Below are positions 25,191-36,803 of a stretch of DNA of 64,000 bases, one piece after another. The notes under the pieces were generated by a model, which did no database searches, was not told the DNA's origin, and saw only the letters and a list, made by a program, of their open reading frames with translations. Position 1 is the stretch's first letter; each line of letters opens with the position of its first letter. The stretch is from contig PTFA01000009.1 in the NCBI GenBank assembly GCA_003342895.1, positions 8,824,677 through 8,888,676 on the forward strand, written 5' to 3'. Source of the stretch: Casuarius casuarius. Lineage: Eukaryota; Chordata; Aves; Casuariiformes; Casuariidae. A program made the position numbers and the translations under genes.

Positions 25191-28100
25191 TTGCCTATCA
25201 GGGCTTTTATACAATACAAACGCTTCATAATGCAACCTGATCAGGGAAGACGTCAAAGCATGAGTGTTCGGAAGCTAAAACCAGCAAGAAGAGAAGAAAT
25301 GACTCAAACTGTGCTGCAGAATTATCTTTCTTTGAGTATCTCCTTTGTTCACCCCAAAATAAATAGCTGATCTCTAGTACTTGAGTCAGCCTCACATTTG
25401 GCTCCTATTGGAATTACGTTCAGTCTGCTTCAAAGGTGTTTCCAGAAGAGTTTTGCTCCTCGAGTGTGTCGAAGATCAGAACTTGGTAGGCACTGTAGCT
25501 CAATGTAACTGGAGACTTCTGCAGTGATAGAAAACTGTGCAAAGACAATAGTCATTTAATTTTTTTTGAATGTAATCACATGGTAGTGTATAGTGTAGAT
25601 AGGTGCATCACCGCTACCGCCACGTAGGCTTATGCATGGTTTAAAAATGTTTTCCACTATAACATAATTTCAGCAGCTTAAACCCATTATAACTTCTCTG
25701 AAATCAAATAATGTCTTGATTTTAATTGGTTAAGGCTCTGTTCCTCCATATTATAAGCTATCGCTTTCACACTAGTTACTACTTCCTTTCTCAGTTCTTC
25801 CATTCTAAGTTTTTTTCCCTCCTCTTTGGGATGGAGGTGTTGTCTTTTCTACCATGTTTTTTTAAAAAAAAAAAAAAAAAAAAAGGCTACAGATGTAGAC
25901 CCTCTATAAGCCTGTGGCTTATAAAATACTTTCATCAACTTCTACAGTAACAGCTGAAGTATTTCTATGTTTAAGACTGAGAGGCTTTTTCAGGCCGACA
26001 GCCAAACTTAGCACCATATTGTTCATAAATACAATATTCTTGAGGATGTCATTTCCCAAGAGATACTAAAATTATCTGCAGTAGATGGCAATGGCACATA
26101 TCGTAGCTTAGCTTTACATGATGTAATGCAATCTGCAGGGTAAACAAGGCATCTATTACAGTAGTTGTAACCACTCTCTCTTTTATGACTTCACACTTTT
26201 ATTATGTCTTCGTTACACTGCAAGATATATTTCAACTTTGACCTTCATCTGTAGTGTGAATGAAAAATAGGGTTTTGATAGATGAAAGCAATTTTTCACT
26301 CACAGAAACTGCCTTTTGATGATAATGGCTAAAAGGCTGCAGGTGATTTTTTTTTTTTTTTTTTTTTTTCCACTCATACCAAGAATAGTGAAAAAGACTT
26401 TCCCTAGCTTTTTCTGTAGTATTCTATATGCATCTAGAGTATATGTTCTACATAGAAACCTCCCTTCCTTTTTAAGAGAAACAACCTACTCATGTGATTA
26501 AGGACTTAATTAAAAAATAGTGAAAATACATATATTTCAAATATGATTTGACCAGGCTATACTCCATTTTCAGAGACTTGTCATTGAATCAGTTATGTTA
26601 CATTTGATTTCACAGTTCCATTTCTATAAATGAGATAGACTACTAAACAAAAGCTCTGGAAGCCTTATTTGTAGAGCCATTGATGAGGTTTTTGTTTATA
26701 TGTTTACTAGTAATTTACTTTTTTTAAATGACTCCATCTTTGCTATGCGGCTGTCAAAGTTTTAAATGTTGTAGATGTACATCTTGTGAACTGTTTCCAA
26801 CCTCTCATCTTCAAGTTTTATTTGTCAGGAAAACTGACAGTGTCTTCAGAACGGTTCTCAAAAAAAAAAAAGGAAAGGAAAAAAAAAAGTCAGGGGAATT
26901 CCTGGGTTTAGAAATCTGCAGTGTGTTCTGGGAAGTTTTAGTCATCAAAATCTTAGAATATGTGAAATGTGAAATCAGATGGTCCAGAAGAGACTGACGA
27001 AAGATCCATGTGGGTTTTAGGGCATGTTGATAATTGCCATTATTGATCTCATTAAAAAGAAGAGCAAGTGGGGGGGGGGGGGCAGTCTGAAACAAGAAGG
27101 TGAAAGGCCTCAAGTCCAAGCTTGCTGGATTAAATGGTGTTTATTCTTGGAAGCACAAGGGGTATGTTGGGATTGGGACAAGAAAAAAAATAGTAAGAAT
27201 GTGTAATAAGTGAGAGGAAAATTTGGCACTAGGAATATGACAAAAAAGGTTAGGCTAATTGGAGGAGGTTGTAGACGTACAGTGACGGTTTGCAATTGCG
27301 TTTTTGCCTTAACAGGATTGCATTTATTACTAAAAACTCAGTGTTTTTATCACATAGATCATCGCAAAAATTAAGTGCTTAAAGGTAAAAACGCCTTATC
27401 CTCATTCATCCTTGATATTCCTCCTGAATATATGCTTTTGTTTATGACGGAAAATAACCATTTTGCTAAAAAATAAAAAATAAAAATAAAAAAATCAAAG
27501 TACACTTTTTCTTTAGGGAAATCTGAATGACAGCTTCACGATTGCTGACCTGGAAATTCTTGTCAATTATCCTGCAAAGAAGATGCCTCCCCAAAACCCA
27601 GGTTTCATACCTCATCAGTTGATCTTTTGTGTTGATTTTTTTGCTTCAAATTATTATTTCTCCTTTCATCTAGATTCATGAAGAAATCCATAACTTCATT
27701 AATTTGTTTTCATATACTATGCAGTACCTTATTTTTAAGAGCGAATTCAATCCATTATTATATGTGGTAATTTTATTAATGCAAGATACTATTTAAATCA
27801 TACTAAAGACTCCTGAAAGTCTTATCAACTGGAGCTAATCTTTATCCTTAAAGTGTATTAAAAAGTAAAATAAAAGATGAAATAATAACTGCAAGGATAC
27901 TTCCATTGTCTCTAATGTAGTTTAAGTCACAACTTCCAGTGAAATCAATAAGCTAGTAAAAATGAGAGGTAACTTTGGGGTACAGGAGCCCACATCTGGA
28001 CTCGAAAGACTGATGCTATTTTGTGGCTCTTCAATTAGCTGTATGACTATACCACTTTTCGCATTGTTATAGATGAAGAAATTATTTAACTCCTTCCTGA

Positions 28101-31100
28101 AGTCTTTTGAAGTATTCAGATTAAAAGTTTAGTGTCATTATTTTTGCTGGCTAAGGGGTGTTATTCATTGGTAAGTAATATGAGCATGAACAGGTACTGT
28201 GGTAGCAAGAATCTGTTTTTCACATGGTGTAAACTGTACTCTTTCACAGTTGAAGCTGTACTATTTGCTATTTTAAAACCATAAATTTGATTAGGCTTCT
28301 GTGTAATACTCTAGGCTACCTCTAAATGGTAAGTTTGATAGTGGAATAGGTTTGTATCAGGGCCGTAGATGTTACTACATGGCCACGTACCTTGGGTTGT
28401 AAAACTGCTATTTATTGTGACATTAGTCTCAATGTAGCCTCCATTTTCACTATATGTGAGAATCCTTCAGTGTTGATTATCTCTCCATGACTTGCTGGGT
28501 TGATGGGCCCCTTATCCTTTTCCTGATTGAGAGAAGGATGGAATTTTAGGAGCAGAAGTAGTTCTATCTGTGTCTGTGTGTGTATAGATATATGTGCGTG
28601 TGTGTGTATAAGAGCAGCAATAGCTTTTGTTCAAAGTGGGGAGCATCTCTGAGTAGAGGTGATAGGTATCTGATACCAGGATTGAGTCCGCTAAAATACA
28701 AGTCGAACAGAAGGTTTGTGACCATACTCATAGGTGGTGCCTATCTGTGCTTTTAATGGTAGAGGACAGTAATATACCTTAGTGGCCTATATTCTAGCCA
28801 TATTGTATCTGAAAGGGTTAGCTGCAAAGCTTAGACTGGCCAGAAGAAGGTGGACAGTTGTCTGAAAAAATGTATGTTAACACCTGGGTAGATCCAGAGA
28901 GCAGCTGGCCTGTGAAGCTCTGTATGGGGAAGTACGGAGCGCAGGTGATGCAGTCTTGCTGTGAGAACTTGCCTTAGAAATCAGGGCCAGGGTCCAGATC
29001 TTATCCAGCTGCTGGATTAGCCGCAGGTGCAATCCAGGGCTTGGATAAATTCAGAGGAGACTAGTCTCCTTTCAGAGGAGACTAGTCTCCTTCCAGAGGA
29101 CTGGGTTGTAACAGCCGGCTTAGGGATTTTGTTTTATGAATTCTATCACAATGAAATAGTGATAGATAGTCATAGCCTTACAGGGGTAATATCTCATATC
29201 TAGTTTTACCTCTGCATAAAATATTGAAAGTTTACCTTTGTGTGAAATATATTAGGGTATAAATGTAAGATTTCCTGTTCTAATATCTTGTGCACCCTGT
29301 CAGAAATCAGAATAATTTCAGAGGCAACTTCTATTGAGATATTCTGTATAATACCATCTATCTGCATGGGGAAGAGAAAACAGATTGACAGACTCTCAGG
29401 ACTGCTTTAAGATAGTTCTGATGGGTAAAGAGATGGAAATGTTTAGGGGAAAAGATGACTTCTCCATTTTCTTTCAGATAATTAAGAAGTTGGGAAAAAA
29501 TCCTCAAGGAATATTTTAATAAATGCAAGCAATTATAAATAATTTGGAAATTAGTTAATTTTTAAAATTCTTCAGAAGTTTTATCCATATTTTTAAAATG
29601 TCAGGGCTAGCAATATGTCTACTCAAGACCATTTTTTCTTTGGAACTCAGATTGTGTTACAAGGACAAAAAGACCTGGATACGGAGACCCACGAAGCAGT
29701 GCATATTCGTTTAGTCGGCACGGTCCCTGAAACCCCAGTCACAGTGGTGCAGCAACTGGAAAAGCTGCTTTGTCGGTTGTTTGTTCCTGCATGGAAAGTG
29801 AAGCTGTTGCCCAATCTAGCTTCATGTTCATCCATTTATGGAGTGACTCTTCCTAAAATCTAAGATGTCTGTGCTAAGAGTTGTGAATGCAAATAGTAAT
29901 AGAGCAAATACACAGGCCACTGTCTGCAGAGATGCTATAAAGCAAATTCCAAACGCCCTAGGGTGTCCTAAACCACTAACCACCTCCTGCTAACTGCCAG
30001 ATTAAGTTGTGAATATTGCTTAGAAGAGAATAAACTAATCCGATTGCTTGTAGAGGTGAATTCCATCTAATCCTGCAGCTAACCTTTAATTTAGTTACTG
30101 CATGTGGTTTGGGGGGGCAAAAAAATCAAAATATCAGAATCAAAATACAAAATGCTTATTCTTTCATGGCCAAAGTACGAACAGATGTGTCTGTGTACTG
30201 AGACAACACTGGAATAGGTCTCGGAAGAAATCATGAGAAATCCTGTCCCACTGAAGGCAGTGACAGAATTTCTGCTGAGTGCAGTCTGGATCTTGACTGT
30301 GACTGCAATAATCTGATTCAGTAAGGCATTTAAACACATATAATTATAAGAAAAAGTGATCTGATGAATCATGGCCTTATCTGTGAAAATTTGCCTAATG
30401 AAATTGTGTGAAATTACCTTTATTCACAAAGCACACCTGTTCTGCGGGGAAGATGGCTATAAATATCTCTGTGCCACCTGCCCCAGCTATGAGAGCTCCT
30501 ATAAATCACATAATTCCCTCTGACAACTGATACTGCCTTGAGGGCACCTTTTTCTTTCTTTGTGCTCTTTCTGTAAACCTTTATTTGCATAAATACAAAT
30601 TTGTATGCCAATAAATTTTCCACTAGATTTCCTTTTCCTCTCAGAAACTTGAATAAAGTTCAGCTTATTCGTATTTTTTTCCTTCTTAAATAGTCCTCCC
30701 TGTTGCAGTTGCACATACAACCAGATTTAGAACAAGGATGTTATCACTCGCGGATGCTGCCCATTCAACGACAGTGTCACTTGTGATGACAGTGCCTTAA
30801 AGCGGGTGTTTCATTTTGGCAGTTAAATCCAGATGGAAACAAATTAACTGACTGGGAAAACAAGAATAACAGGGCTCTACTTACCTACCTGTCAGCCTGA
30901 TCACCCTGAATTTCTGTTCTCCACCTTCTGTGTCTGTGAGAAAGCGATGCTATTTTCTATGCAATGGTGAATATAAACCCACCCCCTAGGAAAGCCTTGC
31001 CGTGGGTCTATAGCATAGGACTTTCCTGCTTCTACCTGTGCCTTAATCTGTGGTGAAGGTTGTCCAGGTAAGGCAGTACCCCGCGGGGCAGCAAAGGGGC

Positions 31101-31274
31101 AGGACTAGGGCTCCTACTCTACAAGCCAAACAGCAGTAAACAGGGACGTACTGCTGAGAGAGAGATAAATATCTTACCAGTCTATGTAAGCCAAGTGTAG
31201 ACTGCGAAATGCATGAAGTAATCCTGTGTAAGAATGCAATGATTTTCCTTAAAGAAGGACAGGGATTTGTTGGT
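25191..31274. other. Non-coding DNA between two LINE remnants
   Basis: No gene is recognised. Simple sequence includes A21 at 25,864-25,884, T23 at 26,347-26,369, G13 at 27,070-27,082, an A-rich AAAAT run at about 27,466-27,496 and a TG-rich tract at about 28,567-28,609. The frame at 29,615-29,863 (82 codons, starting at ATG) overlaps a minus-strand frame of similar length and has no recognisable domain, so it is not called. The palindromic tandem repeat near 29,050 is listed separately. Confidence 0.5.
29051..29100. repeat. 21-bp tandem repeat containing a perfect 16-bp palindrome
   Basis: Two identical 21-bp units (29,051-29,071 and 29,072-29,092) are followed by a partial third that diverges after about 8 bp. 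Each unit contains AGGAGACTAGTCTCCT, a perfect palindrome, at 29,055-29,070 and 29,076-29,091. The doubled palindrome could form alternative hairpins, and the array probably arose by local duplication. Confidence 0.9.
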
Positions 31275-31625
31275 GGATGCCCAGAGCAGAGCAACCCAGA
31301 ATGGAGCCTGAGACAACTGCAGCTCTTTAACCTTCAGAAGAGAAAATGAAGGGGTGACAGCATAAGAGTTTAAGTATATGAAAGGCTATTTCAGAGAGGA
31401 ATAAAGTAATTTCTCTGTGGTTATGGTTCATAAGACAAATAGTAATGGATTTAAACTGCAGCCAGAAAAATTTGGAATCGCTATTAGGAAAAAAAAATAA
31501 CAAACCCAACCTTTTAATGACACACAGTGTAGCACTGCAGAACACTGCCTAGGGCAGTTGTGGAGACTTTTAAGAAGAGTCTGGATAAATATCAGCTAGG
31601 GATGACATGAGAGTAGCAGACTGTT
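31275..31625 (+). mobile_element. Ancient CR1-clade (L3-like) LINE, 3' fragment
   Basis: This decayed segment corresponds to the C-terminal part of ORF2, beyond the reverse-transcriptase core. Readings that match the family are a block resembling LFNLQKRKLRGD near 31,325-31,360, FKYMKG near 31,369-31,386, and SNGFKLQPEKFGIAIRK at 31,441-31,491. The last corresponds to the common SNGLKLQQRRFRLDIRK block. These are followed by nucleotide similarity to the segment encoding the LPREVVES and FKNRLDKHLSG blocks, up to about 31,610. Stops and frame changes are frequent, so it is inactive. Orientation and family resemble the remnant that ends at 25,190, which lacks exactly this portion. The two could be halves of one old insertion or independent copies. 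Assignment is by remembered consensus, and boundaries are good to a few tens of bases. Confidence 0.8.
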
Positions 31626-33316
31626 TCTCTCACTTCTGGTCTCAATGTCTGGTGCACTTTATGAATAATTTCATGATTTCCTTTATATGGATAAATAATC
31701 GATGTGTAAATACTGTCGTCTTGTTTCCATAAAATTGAGGTACATAAAATTGTACATTAAAGCACATATAGGTTCAAGCCTGTATTATTCATGTGAAAGT
31801 GTTTGCAAGATTGGGCTCTTAACTATTTGGAAACTTCAAGCAATTCAAAAATGAATTGCATTAAGATTTCTTAAAGTAAAAGTTTTCCTGGTATATATCT
31901 GTTAATCTGTTTTCACTAAGTAATAGTATGGTTGATCTTTAGTCTTCCAGTGATTTAAAATATACTTTCTACTAGCATTCAAAAATAGTTAGGAGTTTTA
32001 AAAATTATTATTTTATTCACAATGAATATGAAACTACTTTTATACTTATCTCATACTTTATTTTTCTACAGCGATGGAAAATAGTCCTATTTTTTTTAAC
32101 TTGCAGTGATGCAATTTAACTTGAAGTACAACCTTTTTCCATAAATTTTCTTACATTTAAAAACAAACCTATTTAATCCTGTATAATTCAGAACATTCAA
32201 AAACTTGCCTTGATTTGGTCTTGACTTGAGTCATGGTTGGTGCCAAACAGGGCAGAGAACTGAAATGCAAGCATGTGTTTGTGAGTGTCTTTTGGAAAAT
32301 AAATGGTACAACTACAAAATAAAGCTCTGCTCGTGTGGGAAGCTATATGGTGGCTGCCATGATCAGATATGTAAGGTGATCGTCAGAATAGATAAGAGTA
32401 CGAATAGAAATGAAAGTATATGTTTCTGTGGAGGAGGAAGAGAAGTGACAGAATGCTGAAAAACCAAGGAAGGATATACATATATCTTTCTCTCATTCAT
32501 TTGTTTATCTACTGGCATAAATGGGGTTGTGATATTACCTTCTGGTGTTCTCTTATTCAGCTGCTGTTGAGGTTTCCTTTCATTGTCCCTTCAAGAAAGC
32601 AAAATCTATGTTTTTTCAAATAGTGGAAATCTTTGAATGTGAAGACCAATGCAGTGACTGTATTATCTGAGATTCAGCTGCATAGGACGGATGCTTTGGG
32701 GGCAACGTACGGCAACAGTCTGGCTCTGTGTGAAAGGAGAATTCCCAGCACCTTTAGTATTCAGCCTTTAGTTAAGCATAGTCTTATCTAATGGCTCTTC
32801 ATGTGGGAGGCGTAAATGAGGCATTTAAATCGATGGTAACAGTGAATTGCTCCGTGCTGCTGTTCTTGCCACAGACGCAGGAAGTTCTGGTTGGACTTCA
32901 AACAGCGTACTAATCCTTTGGTAGACTGAGTTCAAAACGCTCTTTGAAAACTTGAAAGGAAAGGACCCACAAATTGCAGAAGGACTGACTCTTGCTTAAG
33001 GGAGGATTTTTTTTTTTAATGAGATAGAAAAAGATTCTGTGCTGTCTCATAGATACTTTGCCCATTAATTGATTTGTATGATGCTGATCTCTATAGGACA
33101 TTTTTATAGGCTTAACTGGCAGACACAATTTACCCCAGTTTGTTCATCCAAGTTGGTCTGTGTTCGACAGGGAGTTAGCTCCGAAGAACTGTTACTTTCC
33201 CCATCCATGGGATAGACAGCAGTGGGCATCCAGTGTCAACAGACCGAATTTTCATACCCAGACTGTAGAAGGTAAAATGCTGTGAGAGAAGATTAGCTCC
33301 ATACTAAACATCCAGA
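31626..33316. other. Non-coding AT-rich DNA, no gene seen
   Basis: Only short frames are present (for example 32,226-32,459, cysteine-rich but with no domain). No repeat family or RNA gene was recognised. Confidence 0.5.
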
Positions 33317-33393
33317 GTGCACGCTGAACAGTTCAATGCTGGGTTTGGTGTTGTTAAAGTTAATGGAAATGGAAATTACCCTACCCTTTTATT

Positions 33394-34146
33394 TTATTTC
33401 TGGGACAGGTATTGGTCAGGTATTATGGTAAAGCAAGTCTCGTTAGTACCTGTCCTGTCATCAGCAAAGCTTCGGACGCCGGTGCTTTTCAGAAGCTCCA
33501 GTGTTCCCTTGAAGAGTCCCCAATACCTGGTGTTTCCCACTCTCAAAATATTTTTCTTGCAGCGACCCTTCCAAGCTGATACCTTGACTTTACAGGCTGT
33601 CACTTCTGTTTGCTTTCCGGATCTAAACCTGCTAATGTTTACAATGCGCTTAACTGAACCTGGAACCTCTGTTATCCCTTGGCTACACATCAGAGAGAAT
33701 CTGTTTGAAAGATTTTGTCTGGTGCCGGGGCACCAGGGCACTGCTCGTGGACTACCTGCCGCGGGGGAGAACTGACACGCAATCTGAGGGGGCCTGGCGG
33801 AGCTGACAGCTTCCCTTGTTTGCCTGCTGAGTCTGAGGATGGTGCAAGCAATCCTGAACTCTCCCAGTTGTGGTGGTGGTGTTGCATGTGCCAAAGCAAC
33901 ATATCTTCCAAAGTTTAAAAATTTGGTCCGGAAATATCTCAATACAGAAAAATGATGAAACGTCAAATAGACCTGGAAGAGGAGAAGCTCAGAAGGAACA
34001 GACATGACAGTGCAGTTTTGCGCTGCTGCGTGTGTATGTGTGTCTATGCACACGCTGTATATATAAAAAGACACACTGGCTTTCTTGCTCCATAGCCACT
34101 CTATATCATACAACCACAAAATTGCCCTCAAAAATTTTAGGGGCAA
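33394..34146 (-). CDS. Longest open frame in the window; unrecognised, doubtful gene
   Basis: The open frame spans 250 codons on the minus strand. The first codon at 34,146 is TTG. The first ATG is at 34,005-34,003 (residue 48), with a G at -3, leaving 203 residues. The upstream part is translated from a GT/AC-rich tract (DTHTHAAAQ). The predicted protein is basic, with a loosely hydrophobic N-terminus and no domain, signal or repeat I recognise. A 152-codon frame (33,317-33,775, starting at GTG; first ATG at 33,425) lies antisense within the same segment. Two overlapping antisense frames over a locally GC-richer segment usually mean a local lack of stop codons rather than coding on both strands. 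It could be an exon of a long non-coding RNA or a chance frame. Confidence 0.15.
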   Translation of the reverse strand: MPLKFLRAILWLYDIEWLWSKKASVSFYIYSVCIDTHTHAAAQNCTVMSVPSELLLFQVYLTFHHFSVLRYFRTKFLNFGRYVALAHATPPPQLGEFRIACTILRLSRQTREAVSSARPPQIACQFSPAAGSPRAVPWCPGTRQNLSNRFSLMCSQGITEVPGSVKRIVNISRFRSGKQTEVTACKVKVSAWKGRCKKNILRVGNTRYWGLFKGTLELLKSTGVRSFADDRTGTNETCFTIIPDQYLSQK

Positions 34147-36650
34147 TATATATACTAAGAAGAGTTCTTAGGTGACTGTATTCATGGTCACACACATCCT
34201 CCGTGTTACTGGCGCAAAGCGTATGGCTGGAGATGGGAGTATGTCCCTGTGCTCCCTAACCCCTGTAGTTAGGGACAAGCAGGTAAGCAGTACAGCTATC
34301 AAAGGCCTTCCTGGGTGTTTTTTTCTGACTCACACCTAACCAGTGGTGTTCTGCTATTGCAGCTTTCTAAACAGATGCTTTTTTGCTTTAATCCCTCTGT
34401 TGACTGTGATGCACAAAAAGTTATGAGGAGGGCTTACAGCAAAACAGAAATGGTTGGAGAAATGAGAAGGTATTTAATGTATTGTATTTTAGATCTCTTT
34501 TAGTTGCCCTAATAGAGTCTGGGTCCAAATCCTACTGAAGCTGATAGCAAGCTTTGTTTTGACTTCAGTGTACTTTAGGCTGGAGACTAGACAGAAAGCA
34601 AAATTACTCTAAGGACCTTCCTCCTCCTCCCCCTCCCACCACACTTCCTTTCTCCTTAACTGTTTATTTAGCCAAATAAAGTAGCAGTTGTATTTGAAGA
34701 AGAAAACTTAAGAATTTGCAATATTTAAGCAACTCATTTTAGATCTCATGATATTTCATGCTCTTCCTAAAGCATCATGTCCTGGAGTCAGGTTATAATG
34801 TGAGAATGTCAGTTGTCATTTAAAAAAAAAAATTGTTTGATTTTTGAGATTACCCAAAGGAGCCAGCAAATATGAGCAGTAAAAAATAATAGTAATAAAA
34901 AAAAGCTCAAAGTCAAGTGATGATCCTTAAGTCAATCTTATGTCCTTTGGGGGAGCTGGCTCAGAATTGTGAGTGTTTATTCTTTGATCTGGGAAGAAGA
35001 TAGGAATTGCCTGGTTATGCAGATATTTCTGTGTACCTTCTTTATGTTGCTACTTTTCATCACGTAGTTAGTCATCCTTTCTCAAGTGGAACCATTTCTG
35101 CTTCTCTGCAGTGATAAATATATTTGTGCAAAGTGCTTCAATCTGGGTGAAGTCACCTCTCCACTTGGTGCTAAAAAGTGGGATCATATGCCCACACACT
35201 TTGGAAAGGGGAAATAAGTTGCATAAATCTTAAATGCTTCATGTAAACTCCAGATGTCTCAAACTTTGGATCTCTCTCATTTATCTTTTTGTCATCCTCC
35301 ACTGCTGTCACAGAACTTGCCTGATTTTTCTCTTGACAAAATTGAGATTTTACACTGATCAAAATCAAAATGTAGTTGTCATAGTATTTTCCAAGCTCCT
35401 GCAAATAAAGACTTTTCAGCTTCCGTAGAGCGTTAGTAAGTCTTTAAAAGTTTATGCAAGTCCTTGGTTCGTAAGCACAGATCAACTTTAAGCGCAATCT
35501 CATGTACCCCTGAGATTTGATTTAAATTTTACATAGATATGTATGAGTTAATTGTGATTATTTGCTTAGATTACAAATAATTAAAGAATGCCTGTCCAGG
35601 CCTCCACATCCATAACAATACAGGCCCAATAGCATTGAATTAATTATTTGAACAGCAGCTCAGCCAGACAGCATCCAATGGAGATTCTTTTCAACCTCAT
35701 CATTACTGTCAAAAACGCATCCATGGCTTTCTTCAGAAATCTTACCAAACAGTGTCTTCTGTGTACTGCTTCTTATTTTATCTCCTTCTTCATCTGTTCT
35801 GGAATTGAGAAGACGTGGTTCAGCCTGTTTTTCTCCTTTTTAAACTGGCTGGGACTTTGGGAATCATCTTCACAGAAGACTGCCAGTTCACTGAAACCAC
35901 ACCCAATTAAGTATTGGTTTCAATGTTTTTCTGGGTTTAAAAATTCTTTAATAGTCCACATTGCATTTGATGTTTTCAAGTGAAAGTTCTTCTCCAATTA
36001 AAAAAAATCTCATTTTGATATGCAAGTCAATCAGAAAAAAAAAAGTTAAACTAAATGAAATATTCCAATTATCAGGTAGTAATTATTTGATAGACGTTCT
36101 TTACTTGGAAAAGCACTTCTAAGATCATCTTTTTGCTCCAAATCTGGGGAAAGCAGTGGAAAACAAAGATCTTGGTCAGTTTTGGTCTTAGTATTTTGAT
36201 ATATTGTGGTTTCTCTTTCTTTACAAACAGAAACTTTCAGCAGTGTTCAATATATATTTACAGCTGGTTGATTAATAGTAATGTGTGAAAGGAACCTCTG
36301 ATAATATGGGATGTTGCCCAGAAGGCTTATGGGAACAATGAAATGTTCTGTTCCATTCAGCAACTTCTGTTTTGCAAGCTGTTTGCAGGCAGGTCTCACC
36401 AGAAAACCAAGGAATTCTTTTTTATGTATTTCTAAACAGTTTTCCAATATATTATAATTTTTTGTGATGAATAATACACAAGTAATGACATATCTCTTCT
36501 GCATTTCAATTTATCCATCTATAAAAAGGCAATAAAATAAGGGATTTTTCATGGATAGGAACTGTAGCTCATGCTCACTGTTGGAACCTTTTGAAACCTT
36601 TTGTCAGGTGCTATAATGTGCCCAAATACTGTATAATGAAAAGCCCATTG

Positions 36651-36803
36651 CTGATAGATGTCTGACATGACTGACACATCAGATTAAAAAAAATACCATT
36701 TTGCAAACTCTAATTTTTCCTTGATTTCTGATGGATGTCTGACATGATTGACACATCAGATTAAAAAGTACCATTTTGCAAACTCTAATTTTTTTCTTGA
36801 TTT
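36651..36803. repeat. Tandem duplication of a 77-bp unit (two copies)
   Basis: Copy 1 (36,651-36,727) and copy 2 (36,728-36,803) are adjacent and differ by only a few substitutions and by the length of internal A and T runs. Each begins CTGAT(A/G)GATGTCTGACATGA and ends in CTTGATTT. The high identity indicates a fairly recent duplication. The unit does not match any repeat family I recognise. Confidence 0.92.

Noticed and set aside
29615..29863. 82-codon ATG-initiated open frame
   Set aside because: A minus-strand frame of similar length overlaps it, no domain is recognised, and there is no promoter or polyadenylation context. It was not strong enough to list as a gene.
35648..35983. 111-codon open frame, F/S-rich
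   Set aside because: The phenylalanine- and serine-rich composition is typical of translated T-rich DNA. No domain is seen.
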